Assembly (NCBI GenBank): GCA_023391105.1
Contig: JAEWBO010000002.1
Span: 1 to 48,011 of the forward strand
DNA from: Bacillota bacterium
GTDB lineage: Bacteria > Bacillota > Clostridia > Christensenellales > SZUA-584
DNA length: 48,011 nucleotides
Direction of reading: 5' to 3'
A program made the translations under genes and the position numbers. Shown in pieces: positions 15,953 to 25,037 of the stretch (position 1 is the stretch's first letter; every line of letters starts with the position of its first letter). The notes below the pieces were generated by a model. It did no database searches, was not told the DNA's origin, and saw nothing but the letters and a program-made list of their open reading frames with translations.

Positions 15953-17029
15953 ATGAACGATGGCATCACACTTTTCAACGATACTTTAACGGAAGCGGTG
16001 GCGAAAAACAAACGGTTTCTGCTCAAGCGGCCTGCCTACATTCCCGCATTCGCGCGCATTTCCGCACACTTAGGCAAAGCGAATAAAACACGCATGGCGC
16101 TCGCGACCAAGGAAAACCTCATCGTACCGCCGGTGCTTATTATCAGCGTCACAAATGAGTGCAACCTTAACTGCGCAGGCTGTTACGCATGCCATCAGAA
16201 CCGTGATAAAAGCGCTGAGATGGACACGGCGCAGATTTCGCGCGTCGTGGACGAAGCGGCAGCGCTTGGTGTCTCCGTGGTCATGATTGCAGGCGGAGAG
16301 CCTTTCTTAAAGCCCGGCATTTTGGAAATCCCCAAAGCCCACCCAGAGCTGTTGTTCGTGATGTTTACCAACGGTCTGCTGCTTAATGGTGACCTGGCTG
16401 CCAGCGTCGGCAAGCTCAAGAATCTCATTCCCATCATGAGCCTTGAGGGCGGGGAAATTTTGACGGATGCACGGCGCGGCACGGGCATATATAAAACGGT
16501 GACGGATACAATGCGCCGTCTTGATCAAAACGGCCAGCTTTTCGGCGTTTCCGTGACGCTGACCAGCGTCAACTACGACGAAGTCGTCCGCTCGGATTAT
16601 CTCAAAGCCATGCAAAGCCAAGGGTGCCGCGCGGCGTTTTTGATTGAATATGTGCCCTGCGGTGCAGAAGATCTGTCGCTGTGCTTAACAGACGAGCAAA
16701 AGGAGCATCTGCGCGCTATCGAAAAGGATCTTTATAAAAATCATGACATGCTCGTGGTTTCGCTGCCCGGCAACGAAGACCGCTACGGCGGCTGCCTTGC
16801 CTCAGGCCGCGGCTTTTTGCATATCGGCTCAAGCGGCGCTCTGGAGGCCTGCCCGTTCGCGCCCTATTCGGACACGAGCGTCAAAGATATGCCGCTCAAA
16901 GAAGCGCTCAAATCACGGCTCATTAAGGAAGTGCGTGAGAATCACGACAAGCTCAAAGAAAGCCGCGGCGGCTGCGCGCTCAAGGAAAACGCGGATTGGG
17001 TGGCCGCTTTGCAGCGCGGAAACGGCTGA
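15953..17029 (+). CDS. Radical SAM protein
   Basis: A 358-residue radical S-adenosylmethionine enzyme. The cluster-binding motif CNLNCAGC is at C70, C74 and C77, preceded by the VPPVLIISVTNE strand. GGEPFL (about 117-122) is the SAM-binding turn. C-terminal cysteines (GGCLASG, EACPFAPYS, GGCALK) suggest an auxiliary SPASM-like iron-sulfur site. ATG 15953 follows CTGGAGGG and is preferred over upstream starts. Substrate unknown; it lies beside thioredoxin and a Crp/Fnr regulator, so a redox-linked maturation role is possible but not shown. Confidence 0.88.
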   Translation: MNDGITLFNDTLTEAVAKNKRFLLKRPAYIPAFARISAHLGKANKTRMALATKENLIVPPVLIISVTNECNLNCAGCYACHQNRDKSAEMDTAQISRVVDEAAALGVSVVMIAGGEPFLKPGILEIPKAHPELLFVMFTNGLLLNGDLAASVGKLKNLIPIMSLEGGEILTDARRGTGIYKTVTDTMRRLDQNGQLFGVSVTLTSVNYDEVVRSDYLKAMQSQGCRAAFLIEYVPCGAEDLSLCLTDEQKEHLRAIEKDLYKNHDMLVVSLPGNEDRYGGCLASGRGFLHIGSSGALEACPFAPYSDTSVKDMPLKEALKSRLIKEVRENHDKLKESRGGCALKENADWVAALQRGNG

Positions 17030-17059
17030 AAGTATCAGTTAAAAGAAAAAAGCAGAATC

Positions 17060-17098
17060 AGGGGGTTCCTTGCTCTGCTTAAAAATATAGGATTTGAG
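17060..17098 (-). terminator. Terminator between radical SAM and thioredoxin genes
   Basis: AGCAGA...CAGGGG-loop-CCTTG...TCTGCT forms a stem. On the minus strand it is followed by TTTTTTCTTTT, ending the thioredoxin transcript; the short AAAAAT side gives weaker termination for the plus strand. Confidence 0.7.
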
Positions 17099-17112
17099 AT
17101 ATCTGCCGCTGC

Positions 17113-17433
17113 TTACTGCGCTATCGCTTTGTTGAGTACGTCTTCGTAGTATTTCTTGGGCCGAACGCCCACAGCACTGTCTACCACTTTACCGTTTTTG
17201 ATGACAAAAACGCTCGGGATGCTCATGACACCAAAATGCTGGGCAAGCTCACGCTGTTCATCTATGTTGACTTTGCCGATCACGGCTTTTTCCTTGTATT
17301 CCTCACTCAGTTGATCAATAGATGGCCCGAGCATCCGGCAAGGTGCACACCAGGAAGCCCAGAAATCGAGGAGCACCGGCTTATCCGAATCGACCAATTC
17401 TTTAAAATTATCCATTGTGATATTTTTTGCCAT
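17113..17433 (-). CDS. trxA: Thioredoxin
   Basis: Cytoplasmic dithiol oxidoreductase of 106 residues. The active site WCAPC is at 28-32 in FWASWCAPCRML and the cis-proline loop MSIPSVFVI is near 70-78. ATG 17433 (MAKNI) is preferred because AAAGGA stands eight bases upstream; the ATG nine bases earlier overlaps that site. Transcribed from its own promoter between it and the Crp/Fnr gene. Confidence 0.95.
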   Translation of the reverse strand: MAKNITMDNFKELVDSDKPVLLDFWASWCAPCRMLGPSIDQLSEEYKEKAVIGKVNIDEQRELAQHFGVMSIPSVFVIKNGKVVDSAVGVRPKKYYEDVLNKAIAQ

Positions 17434-17461
17434 ATTAAACATCCTTTCTCATCATACTAAT

Positions 17462-17490
17462 ACTATATTGTCCTTTCGACAAATTAAGAA
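17462..17490 (-). promoter_or_regulatory. Thioredoxin promoter with inverted repeat in the spacer
   Basis: TTCTTA (complement of 17485-17490) and TATAGT (complement of 17462-17467) are 17 bp apart. The spacer contains TTGTC-N5-GACAA (17468-17482), a 5-bp half-site palindrome of the size used by Crp/Fnr proteins. The neighbouring Crp/Fnr gene is a candidate regulator. Confidence 0.5.
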
Positions 17491-17523
17491 TACAATGCGG
17501 CAAAAAATATATCTGTGACATAG

Positions 17524-18165
17524 TTACCTAATCACAACGGATTTTAAAATAATTTTCCCCCGCATTAATTCGAGCAATCCGCGATCGCTCATGGTCTTGA
17601 GCTGGCGCGTAATCACCTCGCGGGACGACCCAAGCTCCACAGCCATTTTTTCATGAGTCGTTTTTACAATACCCTCCGCATTCGCGTAACGCTGCAAATA
17701 AGCCATAATGCGCTCTTCTATGCTGTTGAATATCAGCATCTCGATGGTTTCGATGGAAAGTATCAGCCTTTGCGCAAGCGCGTTAAACACATAAGTACGG
17801 AACGGATCGCTGCGGTAGATGAGTTCTTTGAACGTATCAGCAGGAATATTCGCGATCACACTGTCTGCTTCGGCTTCGATGGAAAAATCGTACTCCGTGT
17901 TGCCCATGGCGCAAACGCCCGCGAGGAGGCAAAGCTCGCCTTGGCCGATGCGGTAAATTGTCATCTCGCGGCCTTTTTCGGAGATGCGGAATAGCCGGAG
18001 ACGCCCTTTCATCACCATCGGGATGCCGTTGCAGCGGGTGTTATCACCTATCATGATCTGGCCTTCAGGTATATCTTTGTGTATAACCGATTCGCGAAGC
18101 AGCTTCTTGTCTTCCTCGCTCATTCCAGCGAAGAACGAAAATCTGTCGAAAAAACGATTGTCCAT
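17524..18165 (-). CDS. Crp/Fnr-family transcriptional regulator
   Basis: About 213 residues: an N-terminal cyclic-nucleotide-binding-like beta barrel (MIGDNTRCNGIPMVMKGRLR and following), a long dimer helix (about 120-145) and a C-terminal winged helix (TTHEKMAVELGSSREVITRQ). It lacks the N-terminal cysteine cluster of oxygen-sensing Fnr. Two adjacent ATGs (18165 and 18168) follow GGGAGG; 18165 gives the better spacing. Located directly upstream of thioredoxin on the same strand. Effector unknown. Confidence 0.9.
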   Translation of the reverse strand: MDNRFFDRFSFFAGMSEEDKKLLRESVIHKDIPEGQIMIGDNTRCNGIPMVMKGRLRLFRISEKGREMTIYRIGQGELCLLAGVCAMGNTEYDFSIEAEADSVIANIPADTFKELIYRSDPFRTYVFNALAQRLILSIETIEMLIFNSIEERIMAYLQRYANAEGIVKTTHEKMAVELGSSREVITRQLKTMSDRGLLELMRGKIILKSVVIR

Positions 18166-18245
18166 CATGCCCTCCCTCAAGTTTTTGTTGGTTCCATTAT
18201 AGCCTGCTCACTTCCTTAATGCAAAAGACCGTCCCCTCTATATGA

Positions 18246-18274
18246 TTGTAATATATTCCATAAAGCATTATAAT
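18246..18274 (+). promoter_or_regulatory. Promoter of the small lipoprotein gene
   Basis: TTGTAA (18246-18251), a 17-bp spacer and TATAAT (18269-18274) lie 30 bp before the start codon at 18304. Confidence 0.65.
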
Positions 18275-18303
18275 CCTTATAAATTCGACTGAGGGCTTAG
18301 CTT

Positions 18304-18582
18304 ATGAAAAAAGCGCTTTTTCTGTTTATAGTTTCGGCGATTTTGCTGCTTTGCGGCTGTGTGAATGACACAGTGGCTCAGGGCGGTGTTGTGCTGCGTG
18401 CCAAATCTCCCGATCAGTCGCCGAAAATCAGCATACCCGCAGACGAAAATATCGTTTACGTGGCACCAAGCGGCGCCAAATATCACACGTTAGAGTGCCC
18501 TCTGTTTGACGAAGCTTACCTGCCCGTTACGCTGGAGCAGGCAATTCAAGAGGGCAAGGAGCCCTGCAGCCGCTGTCACTAG
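18304..18582 (+). CDS. Small lipoprotein with Ada-like YHxxxC motif
   Basis: A 92-residue predicted lipoprotein: signal peptide with lipobox LCGC, lipidated cysteine C19. The C-terminal half (VYVAPSGAKYHTLECPLF and then EGKEPCSRCH) carries the YHxxxC...CxxC pattern of short domains that resemble the Ada metal-binding fold and occur at the ends of exported nucleases and small exported proteins. Two cysteines plus CSRCH could bind zinc. Ribosome site GAGGG is eight bases before the ATG. Function unknown. Convergent with the aldehyde dehydrogenase, two bases between stops. Confidence 0.75.
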   Translation: MKKALFLFIVSAILLLCGCVNDTVAQGGVVLRAKSPDQSPKISIPADENIVYVAPSGAKYHTLECPLFDEAYLPVTLEQAIQEGKEPCSRCH

Positions 18583-18584
18583 CG

Positions 18585-19949
18585 TTATAAAAACCGCTTG
18601 ATAAATGCATACTTTTCAGGATACGGCGCATAGCGCGGCAAATCGAGCGCGAGATGGCGGTACACCACCGATCGTTTGTGGGAGAACGTCTCAAAGCTGT
18701 GGCGGCCGTGATACGCCCCCATGCCCGAATAGCCCTTGCCGCCGAACGGCAGATGAGGATTGGCGCTGTGGATGATGGTGTCATTCACCACCGCGTCTCC
18801 GGAAGACCGCATTGTCAGATATTTTTGAACACGTTTTTTGTCAGTACTGAATATGTAAAGCGCAAGCGGCGTCTCCATCGCCTGAAGAAGGCTGAGCATC
18901 TCGTCCTCATCGTCATACGCGATCACGGGCAGCACCGGCCCGAATATCTCCTCTTGCATCACCGCGTCGTCAAACGTGACGTCCTTCATCACCGTCGGCG
19001 CGATATAGCGGCTTGGCGCATCCGTCTGCCCGCCGCAGAATACCTTTTGAGAATCGATCAGACCGCTCACGCGCTCGAAATGCGAAGGTGTGATAATACG
19101 CGGAAAATCGCTGCTTTTTTGCGGGTCTTCGCCGTACATGCGCGTCACCGTCTCTTTTAGCGTATTCAGCAGGTCGGGAATCACTTCGCGTTTTGCCATT
19201 ACATAGTCAGGCGCAATGCAGGTCTGCCCCGCGTTTAAAAACTTTCCCCAGCAAAGCGATTTCGCTGTCTTGGCGATATTCGCAGTCTCGTCCACGATGA
19301 CCGGGCTTTTTCCGCCAAGTTCTAACACCACAGGCGTCAGGTTTTGCGCGGCGGCGCTCATCACAACCTTGCCGACCGTTGTGCCGCCGGTGAAAAATAT
19401 AAAGTCATAGCGCTCTGCCAGCAGCGCTTCATTCACATCGCGTCCGCCTTCAAAAAGCGCGATGTATTCATCCGAAAAATTATCTTCGATGATGCTTTTT
19501 AGCAGCGCGGCGGTATGCGGCGTGTATCGAGACGGCTTGACCACCGCTGTGTTGCCCGCCGCCATCGCCCCGATCAGCGGCGCAAGCGTCAATTGTACAG
19601 GATAGTTCCAGGGAGACATGATCAGCGTCACACCAAACGGCTCATGGACAATCGTGCTTTTGGCGTGAAACGTCGCCATCGACTTTGGTACTGTGCGCGG
19701 ACGCGCCCATGCCTTCAAATGCCGCTCGAATTCAGTGATGCCGCTTAATATGAGTCCGATTTCGGTGGCGTAGGTTTCAAACGCGCATTTGCCAAAGTCG
19801 TCATGCAACGCCTTTTCAATATCCGACTCGCGCCGGATAAGCTCGGCTTTGAGCTTTTTTAACTGCTCAAGGCGAAAGCCGATCTCCCTTGTGCGGCCCG
19901 CGTTGAAAAATGCGCGTTGTCTGCGAATCGTTTTCTTTATATCGCTCAT
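18585..19949 (-). CDS. Aldehyde dehydrogenase (class 3, YwdH-like)
   Basis: NAD(P)-dependent oxidation of aliphatic or aromatic aldehydes, 454 residues, short form lacking an N-terminal extension. Key residues: N114 in SPWNYP, K138 in VVKPSRY, catalytic base E210 in LELGGKSP and nucleophile C244 in NAGQTC. The C-terminus (PLALYIFSTDKKRVQKYL and the SGMGAYHGRHSFETFSH block) is typical of class 3 enzymes. ATG preceded by GGAG. No operon partner; substrate unknown. Confidence 0.93.
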   Translation of the reverse strand: MSDIKKTIRRQRAFFNAGRTREIGFRLEQLKKLKAELIRRESDIEKALHDDFGKCAFETYATEIGLILSGITEFERHLKAWARPRTVPKSMATFHAKSTIVHEPFGVTLIMSPWNYPVQLTLAPLIGAMAAGNTAVVKPSRYTPHTAALLKSIIEDNFSDEYIALFEGGRDVNEALLAERYDFIFFTGGTTVGKVVMSAAAQNLTPVVLELGGKSPVIVDETANIAKTAKSLCWGKFLNAGQTCIAPDYVMAKREVIPDLLNTLKETVTRMYGEDPQKSSDFPRIITPSHFERVSGLIDSQKVFCGGQTDAPSRYIAPTVMKDVTFDDAVMQEEIFGPVLPVIAYDDEDEMLSLLQAMETPLALYIFSTDKKRVQKYLTMRSSGDAVVNDTIIHSANPHLPFGGKGYSGMGAYHGRHSFETFSHKRSVVYRHLALDLPRYAPYPEKYAFIKRFL

Positions 19950-20059
19950 ATATTACTCCTTTATTTGGAGATTTGTTTGTATACATTATACGCATATTAT
20001 CAATGATAAACAAATAAGCAACAATAATTGATTTGCTGCATTTATGACATAAAAACAAA

Positions 20060-20095
20060 AGCTCTTCTGAGCCTTTTTAATGGCTCAGAAGAGCT
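20060..20095 (-). terminator. Strong terminator of the sugar operon
   Basis: AGCTCTTCTGAGCC and GGCTCAGAAGAGCT form a perfect 14-bp stem with an 8-base loop. On the minus strand it is followed by TTTTGTTTTT. It is 85 bases past the last gene of the operon. Confidence 0.85.
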
Positions 20096-20179
20096 TCGTA
20101 CTATATTGGAGGAAGCCCTTTTTATTATTGGTCTTTTCTATTCCTTATGATTGATCAATCATTTGAAAGCTTTGACAGC

Positions 20180-21448
20180 TTATCTGTAGGTCTTTAACAC
20201 GTCTTTTATACGTTCTTTAATGAGCACCTGTGCCGTCACCTTGTCTGTCTTGGTAAGCACCCTTTCTTTTTGCTCAGGGAAGTACTGAGATATCAACCCG
20301 AACGGCAAGTCCGCCGCGTTAATATTCGCTATCAATCTGTGTATCGACGCATTTATCGTCTCATCATCAAGATAATAACGGCATCTGTCGGAAAGACTGA
20401 ATTTTCTCGCGTATGCGATATCCTGTTCACTGCCGTGATAATAATTCTTCCAGTACTTCTCATCACTCATCAGCTTGCCTTCGAGCACATCACGGAAGCA
20501 TGAGTAGCCGCCCTTTGGCGAGAACGGATATAAAATGCGTTCCATATCCTCAAGAGCGAACAACGCTTCACGCAAGGCAAAGGTCAGCGCCGGGCCCACC
20601 TTTAATATGCCTATCCCGTCACGGCGCATCAAATCCAGCACAGCCTTGGGCTGGTAATCAGTGGAATGGCCTTCAAGCACAATGCCTTCAAGGCTCTTCG
20701 CATAGTTGACGAGCTCCTGCGCTTTTTCCGGCTCATACTTGATTATTGTGTTGTCAGCAAACTCAACGCCCGGCTGCACCACAACCGCGACCACCCTGCG
20801 CCATGCATCACCGAGCCCCTTGTCATCAAACGCCTTTTTAAACGCGTCCAAAGTCGATGCCAAATCCTCAGGCGAGGTCACGGCAATGCTGTCTTCATTC
20901 TCTGTCGCGCCACCCGGCACCGGCACCTCGCTGCCTATCACATATACAGGCTTTGCTTCGCCTGCTTCCGCTGCCGCACATAAACGCGCCGCGCGTCGTG
21001 CAATTGTCTCGTCTGAAAGACGCGCCGTTATCGAGTCATCCGCAAGCCGCATGCTTGTATCCAAATGAATTTTGGTGAATCCCGCAGCGACGTATTGCCT
21101 GATCAGCTCTTCCGCTTTATCCATGGCCGCTTCTTCGGCTTCACCCTTCCAAGTCAACGGCCCCAAGTGATCTCCGCCTATGATAAGCCGGCTCTCATCA
21201 AGCCCAACTTTTTGCGCAATACGGCGTACGAATGCCATAAAGTCGTCCGGTTTCATGCCGGTATATCCGCCAAACTGGTTGACCTGATTTGCGGTTGCTT
21301 CAATTAATACCATGAGTCCGTTATCGCGGCCGTCTTCCATGGCGGCTTCCAGCACAAACTCGTTGGCACTGCAAATGGAACAAATGGCTCTGTCAGACCC
21401 GTTTTTCTGCTCCTTTATGAGCTGACTGAAATATTCTGCTGTTTTCAT
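20180..21448 (-). CDS. GatZ/KbaZ-family protein (tagatose-bisphosphate aldolase subunit or ketose-6-phosphate epimerase)
   Basis: A 422-residue PF08013 protein. Typical blocks are seen: ICSICSANEFVLEAAMED, NQVNQFGGYTGMKP, RLIIGGDHLGPLTW and HLDTSMR. In enterobacteria GatZ/KbaZ assist the aldolase GatY/KbaY, but no GatY partner is present here. Members of this family have also been shown to epimerise tagatose 6-phosphate at C4 to fructose 6-phosphate, which fits a stand-alone gene at the end of a pathway with a kinase. Last gene of the operon; overlaps the aldo/keto reductase by four bases. Confidence 0.88.
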   Translation of the reverse strand: MKTAEYFSQLIKEQKNGSDRAICSICSANEFVLEAAMEDGRDNGLMVLIEATANQVNQFGGYTGMKPDDFMAFVRRIAQKVGLDESRLIIGGDHLGPLTWKGEAEEAAMDKAEELIRQYVAAGFTKIHLDTSMRLADDSITARLSDETIARRAARLCAAAEAGEAKPVYVIGSEVPVPGGATENEDSIAVTSPEDLASTLDAFKKAFDDKGLGDAWRRVVAVVVQPGVEFADNTIIKYEPEKAQELVNYAKSLEGIVLEGHSTDYQPKAVLDLMRRDGIGILKVGPALTFALREALFALEDMERILYPFSPKGGYSCFRDVLEGKLMSDEKYWKNYYHGSEQDIAYARKFSLSDRCRYYLDDETINASIHRLIANINAADLPFGLISQYFPEQKERVLTKTDKVTAQVLIKERIKDVLKTYR

Positions 21449-22455
21449 TTCGTAATCGTTCCGTCCAAATCCCAGAGATCTTCCCAGCTCTTAGCGCCTT
21501 CCCATAGGAACACCTGTCCTTTGATAAGGCGGCAGTTCTTGTCGGCAGACTTGATTGAATCCATCTCTTTATCAGAAAGCGGATCTTCTGTCACACACTT
21601 TAAGTTGCTCGTATACTCGTTTTCATATACCGAGAACGGTATCGGAGCCTGGCCGCGCTGCACCGCCCACTTCAGGCATATAACCGCGGGGTGCACGCCG
21701 TGTGCTTTGGCAATTTCCACAACCTCAGGCATCTGAATATCGACAACGTCGTCTTCCGTCTTATCACGGTCAGGACGCGTGGGTGAACCGATCGGACAAA
21801 AACCGATAGGAACAATGCCTTTAGACACAATATAGTCGTAAAGCTCAGGCTGTTGGAAGCTTGGATGCAGTTCCATCTCTATCACAGCCGGTTTGATGCG
21901 GCAAAGCGGCAGCACAGCTTCCAGCTTGGGTATGGTCATGCTCGACATACCGATATACTTCACGAGTCCCATATCGACAAGCCGCTCGCATTGCTGCCAT
22001 GTGGCCATGAATCTGTCAACAGAAAAAGGCTTGGAATCAGGATTGCGCGCGTCTCCGGTGCAGCCCGGTGCATGGTAGTTCGCGAACGGCCAGTGCACAA
22101 AGAACGCGTCGATATAATCAAGATGCAGATCTTTTAAGCTTTTGGCACACGAGATCAGCACATCGCCTCTGCCGTGCATGTTGTTCCAAACCTTTGTTGT
22201 GATGAACAGCTCCTCGCGCTTGACAATTCCATTATCAAAAGCGTCCTGAAACACGTCGCCAATCATGTCTTCGTTGCCATACACTGCGGCACAGTCAAAC
22301 ATCCGATACCCTACCTTTATCGCGCCCGACACCGCTGCCGACACCTGATCCGGAGTGAATCGATCTGAACCAAATGTACCCATGCCGATGCAGGGCATCT
22401 TACCGCCATCGTATAACGTCCTCTGCGGGACCTTCTTAGGATCGATGAATTCCAT
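21445..22455 (-). CDS. Aldo/keto reductase
   Basis: NAD(P)H-dependent reductase with a TIM-barrel fold, 336 residues. The catalytic tetrad is visible: D and Y in FDCAAVYGNED, K in FITTKVW and H in FFVHWPF. The N-terminus (GGKMPCIGMGTFGSDRF) is the usual cofactor-side strand. Presumed to interconvert an aldose or ketose with its polyol in the same pathway as the alcohol dehydrogenase. 15 bases separate it from that gene. Confidence 0.93.
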   Translation of the reverse strand: MEFIDPKKVPQRTLYDGGKMPCIGMGTFGSDRFTPDQVSAAVSGAIKVGYRMFDCAAVYGNEDMIGDVFQDAFDNGIVKREELFITTKVWNNMHGRGDVLISCAKSLKDLHLDYIDAFFVHWPFANYHAPGCTGDARNPDSKPFSVDRFMATWQQCERLVDMGLVKYIGMSSMTIPKLEAVLPLCRIKPAVIEMELHPSFQQPELYDYIVSKGIVPIGFCPIGSPTRPDRDKTEDDVVDIQMPEVVEIAKAHGVHPAVICLKWAVQRGQAPIPFSVYENEYTSNLKCVTEDPLSDKEMDSIKSADKNCRLIKGQVFLWEGAKSWEDLWDLDGTITK

Positions 22456-22470
22456 TTTTGTTCCTCCCTT

Positions 22471-23517
22471 TTATTGATTATTCGTAAGTAGTATCTTGCC
22501 TTTAACTGCACCCGGCGTCTTGAACATTTGAAACGCTTGCTGCGCCATAGACATCGATATACGCTCTCCAATCAAGCCTTCGTCAAACCTCAGCTTTCCT
22601 GCGGCATAGTAATCCGCTGTCATCGTCCATTCATTTCCCGGATACGGCGCGCTGTAGCTCATCCAAGAACCTGTTAATCGAAATTCCTTCCGGTTCATGT
22701 TTTCCCATTCCGCCGGTGTATAACATAGCTCGGTGTGCGGCGTGCCGATAAAGCAGACGTTGGCCTTTGGTGCGGCCAGCTTGAACGCGATCTTCATCGT
22801 CGCCGTGACGCCAGCCGTTTCGTATACGTAGTTATAGCTGCCGTCCGCTTGCGCCAACGCGTCATCCATGAAGCCCTCATGAAGCGTATTAATTACAGCA
22901 TCCGCGCCCAGCTTTTTCGCCAGAGCAAGCCGTTCATCGCTGATATCAAAAACAATCACCTTTTTGGCACCGAGCAGCTTTGCCCACTGCAATGTGAAAA
23001 TGCCGATCGTGCCGCCGCCGAGTATGGCAACAGTGCCGCCGCCCCGATAGTCATTCTGCAATACCCCGTGAAGAGCCACTGTCGAAGGCTCAAACATGGC
23101 GCCCTGCTCATAGCTTATGGATTTGTCAAATACAACGGCATTGCGCTGCGGAATCACCACATAATCCGCATTGCTGCCGTTCTGTCTGGAGCCGATAAAT
23201 GTGTAATTCTTGCACAGCGCATAATTGCCTTTCTGGCAGTCACTGCAAACCATGCACGGAACCAGCGGCGCTCCTGCTACCCTGTCCCCAACCTTGACCG
23301 AAGTCACTCCTTCTCCCACTTCCACAACGTCGCCGGAGAATTCGTGTCCAAGCACAATCGGGTAGAAATGCACACCATTATGGAGCACACGCGGCACATC
23401 AGACCCGCATATCCCCGATACCGCCACCTTCACTTTTACCGTACCAGCGGATACCTTGGGATCCTCAATATCCATATACTGAATTTTTTCATTTGCAACA
23501 ACAACAGCTGCCTTCAT
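22471..23517 (-). CDS. Zinc-dependent alcohol dehydrogenase (sorbitol/galactitol dehydrogenase-like)
   Basis: A 348-residue medium-chain dehydrogenase. Catalytic zinc site: C in GICGSDV and HE in LGHEFSGD. Structural zinc: the four cysteines of PCMVCSDCQKGNYALC. NAD-binding glycine motif AILGGGTIGIF. The closest well-known relatives by pattern are galactitol-1-phosphate and L-iditol dehydrogenases (GatD/SorD). Likely oxidises a polyol or its phosphate to a ketose. Sits between kinase and aldo/keto reductase in one operon. Confidence 0.92.
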   Translation of the reverse strand: MKAAVVVANEKIQYMDIEDPKVSAGTVKVKVAVSGICGSDVPRVLHNGVHFYPIVLGHEFSGDVVEVGEGVTSVKVGDRVAGAPLVPCMVCSDCQKGNYALCKNYTFIGSRQNGSNADYVVIPQRNAVVFDKSISYEQGAMFEPSTVALHGVLQNDYRGGGTVAILGGGTIGIFTLQWAKLLGAKKVIVFDISDERLALAKKLGADAVINTLHEGFMDDALAQADGSYNYVYETAGVTATMKIAFKLAAPKANVCFIGTPHTELCYTPAEWENMNRKEFRLTGSWMSYSAPYPGNEWTMTADYYAAGKLRFDEGLIGERISMSMAQQAFQMFKTPGAVKGKILLTNNQ

Positions 23518-23530
23518 TTTGTCTTTGCCC

Positions 23531-25036
23531 TCACCTATGCATTAAATTCTTAAGCGCAGAATACAGCGCCAGATACGTGTCGTATCCGTTATCGTATTCC
23601 TGCTTGTTTGCGTTACTCGGCTCATGTCTTCTTCTGACCTTCACCGTTTGTGCAACGGCGTCTGCGAAGTCACGATATACACCCACACCCACACCGGCAA
23701 GTATCGCCGCTCCCAGAGTGGTCGCCGTATCCGATGCGGGAACCTCTATGGGTTTTCCCGTGATGTCCGCTTTGAGCTGTGTCCAGAAGGTTGAGTTCGC
23801 GGCGCCGCCCATTGCGCGCATTATCCCGACAGCCGCGCCCGCACCTGCTGCTACCTCTATATTGTGGCGAACGGAGTATGCCACGCCTTCCATGACCGCG
23901 CGCGTCATATGAGCTTTGGTCTTCGAATAATCCAGACCATAGAAGACACCCTTAGCTTTCTCGTCCCATATCGGCGATCTTTCCCCCGCCATATAGGGAA
24001 GGAAAACCACACCGTCACTTCCGGCCGGTACCGCTTCCGCGAGCTTATCCAGCAACGCCAGCGATGAGCCGCCTGTTTCCTTTGCTAAGTGTCTTTCTTC
24101 ACTTCCAAACTGCTCATGGAACCAGCGAATAGCGCCGCCGCCGCCCGTTGTGCCGCCCTGTAACAGCCATCTGTCCGGCACCACATGATAGCTCAGTATC
24201 AGTCTGGGATCAGCGCAGTAATCCTTAAGGCATATGCTCATGCCGCCGGCCTGCCCCCCCTGTTCCTGTGTCTGACCCGGTTCAAGCACGCCCGCGCCCA
24301 GTGTCCCGCATGCGGCATCAAGGCCGCCTGCCACCACCGGCGTACCAACTGACAATCCCATACTGCTTGCGGCGCTTTCAGATACCGTTCCCACGACCTC
24401 ATGGCATGCTGCAATATCAGGCAAAATACCGGCATTAATGCCAAGGGATGTGCACATTTCTTTATCCCAGCAGCCTTTTCTCATATCAAAACAGTGAAGG
24501 CCGTATCCTTGAGACACATCCTGACTCATGACGCCCGTCATGCGGTATACGATATAGCTGTTTGATTGAAGAATCTTGTTGATTTTCTTATAGACATCCG
24601 GCTTGTTTTGCTTATACCAGAGGATTTTGCCCGTCGTGTATTGCGCTTTGAGCGGATTACCCGACAATGAAAATATACGGTCTTCACCGACTGCCTCATT
24701 CAGATGTCTGCATATCGCTTCCGAGCGGGTATCCATCCAGATCGGATTGCGAGTCAGTACGTCACCTTTTTCGTCAACCGCTATCGCCGCCCAGCTCTGT
24801 CCGTCTACGCCCACACCGGCAATATCGGCTGGATCAATGATGTTCTCCTGAAGTAGCTTCCTTGTACCACGGCAGACAGCATCCCACCACTCACCCGGCT
24901 CCTGTTCAACGAATCCCGGCGCCGGATAATAAACCTGATATTCTTCTGTCACAGAGCATATAACGCTTCCATCACGGGAAAACAGCGCAATCTTGCATCC
25001 GCTGGTTCCGATATCAACGCCAAGCAGCATATCCAT
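23531..25036 (-). CDS. FGGY-family carbohydrate kinase (xylulokinase-like)
   Basis: ATP-dependent sugar kinase of 501 residues. N-terminal phosphate loop MLLGVDIGTSGCKIALF, substrate-site blocks GVGVDGQSW and WMDTRSE, hinge GGLDAACGTLGAGVL and the C-terminal ATP-site block MGGAANSTFWTQLKADITGK. Overall pattern is XylB-like, but FGGY kinases vary widely in substrate, so xylulose is not assured. It abuts the mutarotase gene (one base apart). Confidence 0.92.
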   Translation of the reverse strand: MDMLLGVDIGTSGCKIALFSRDGSVICSVTEEYQVYYPAPGFVEQEPGEWWDAVCRGTRKLLQENIIDPADIAGVGVDGQSWAAIAVDEKGDVLTRNPIWMDTRSEAICRHLNEAVGEDRIFSLSGNPLKAQYTTGKILWYKQNKPDVYKKINKILQSNSYIVYRMTGVMSQDVSQGYGLHCFDMRKGCWDKEMCTSLGINAGILPDIAACHEVVGTVSESAASSMGLSVGTPVVAGGLDAACGTLGAGVLEPGQTQEQGGQAGGMSICLKDYCADPRLILSYHVVPDRWLLQGGTTGGGGAIRWFHEQFGSEERHLAKETGGSSLALLDKLAEAVPAGSDGVVFLPYMAGERSPIWDEKAKGVFYGLDYSKTKAHMTRAVMEGVAYSVRHNIEVAAGAGAAVGIMRAMGGAANSTFWTQLKADITGKPIEVPASDTATTLGAAILAGVGVGVYRDFADAVAQTVKVRRRHEPSNANKQEYDNGYDTYLALYSALKNLMHR

Positions 25037-25037
25037 A

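Noticed and set aside
20180..21448. Tagatose-6-phosphate kinase
   Set aside because: Old family name only; the sequence is of the GatZ/KbaZ type and has no kinase motifs, while a true kinase (FGGY) is in the operon.
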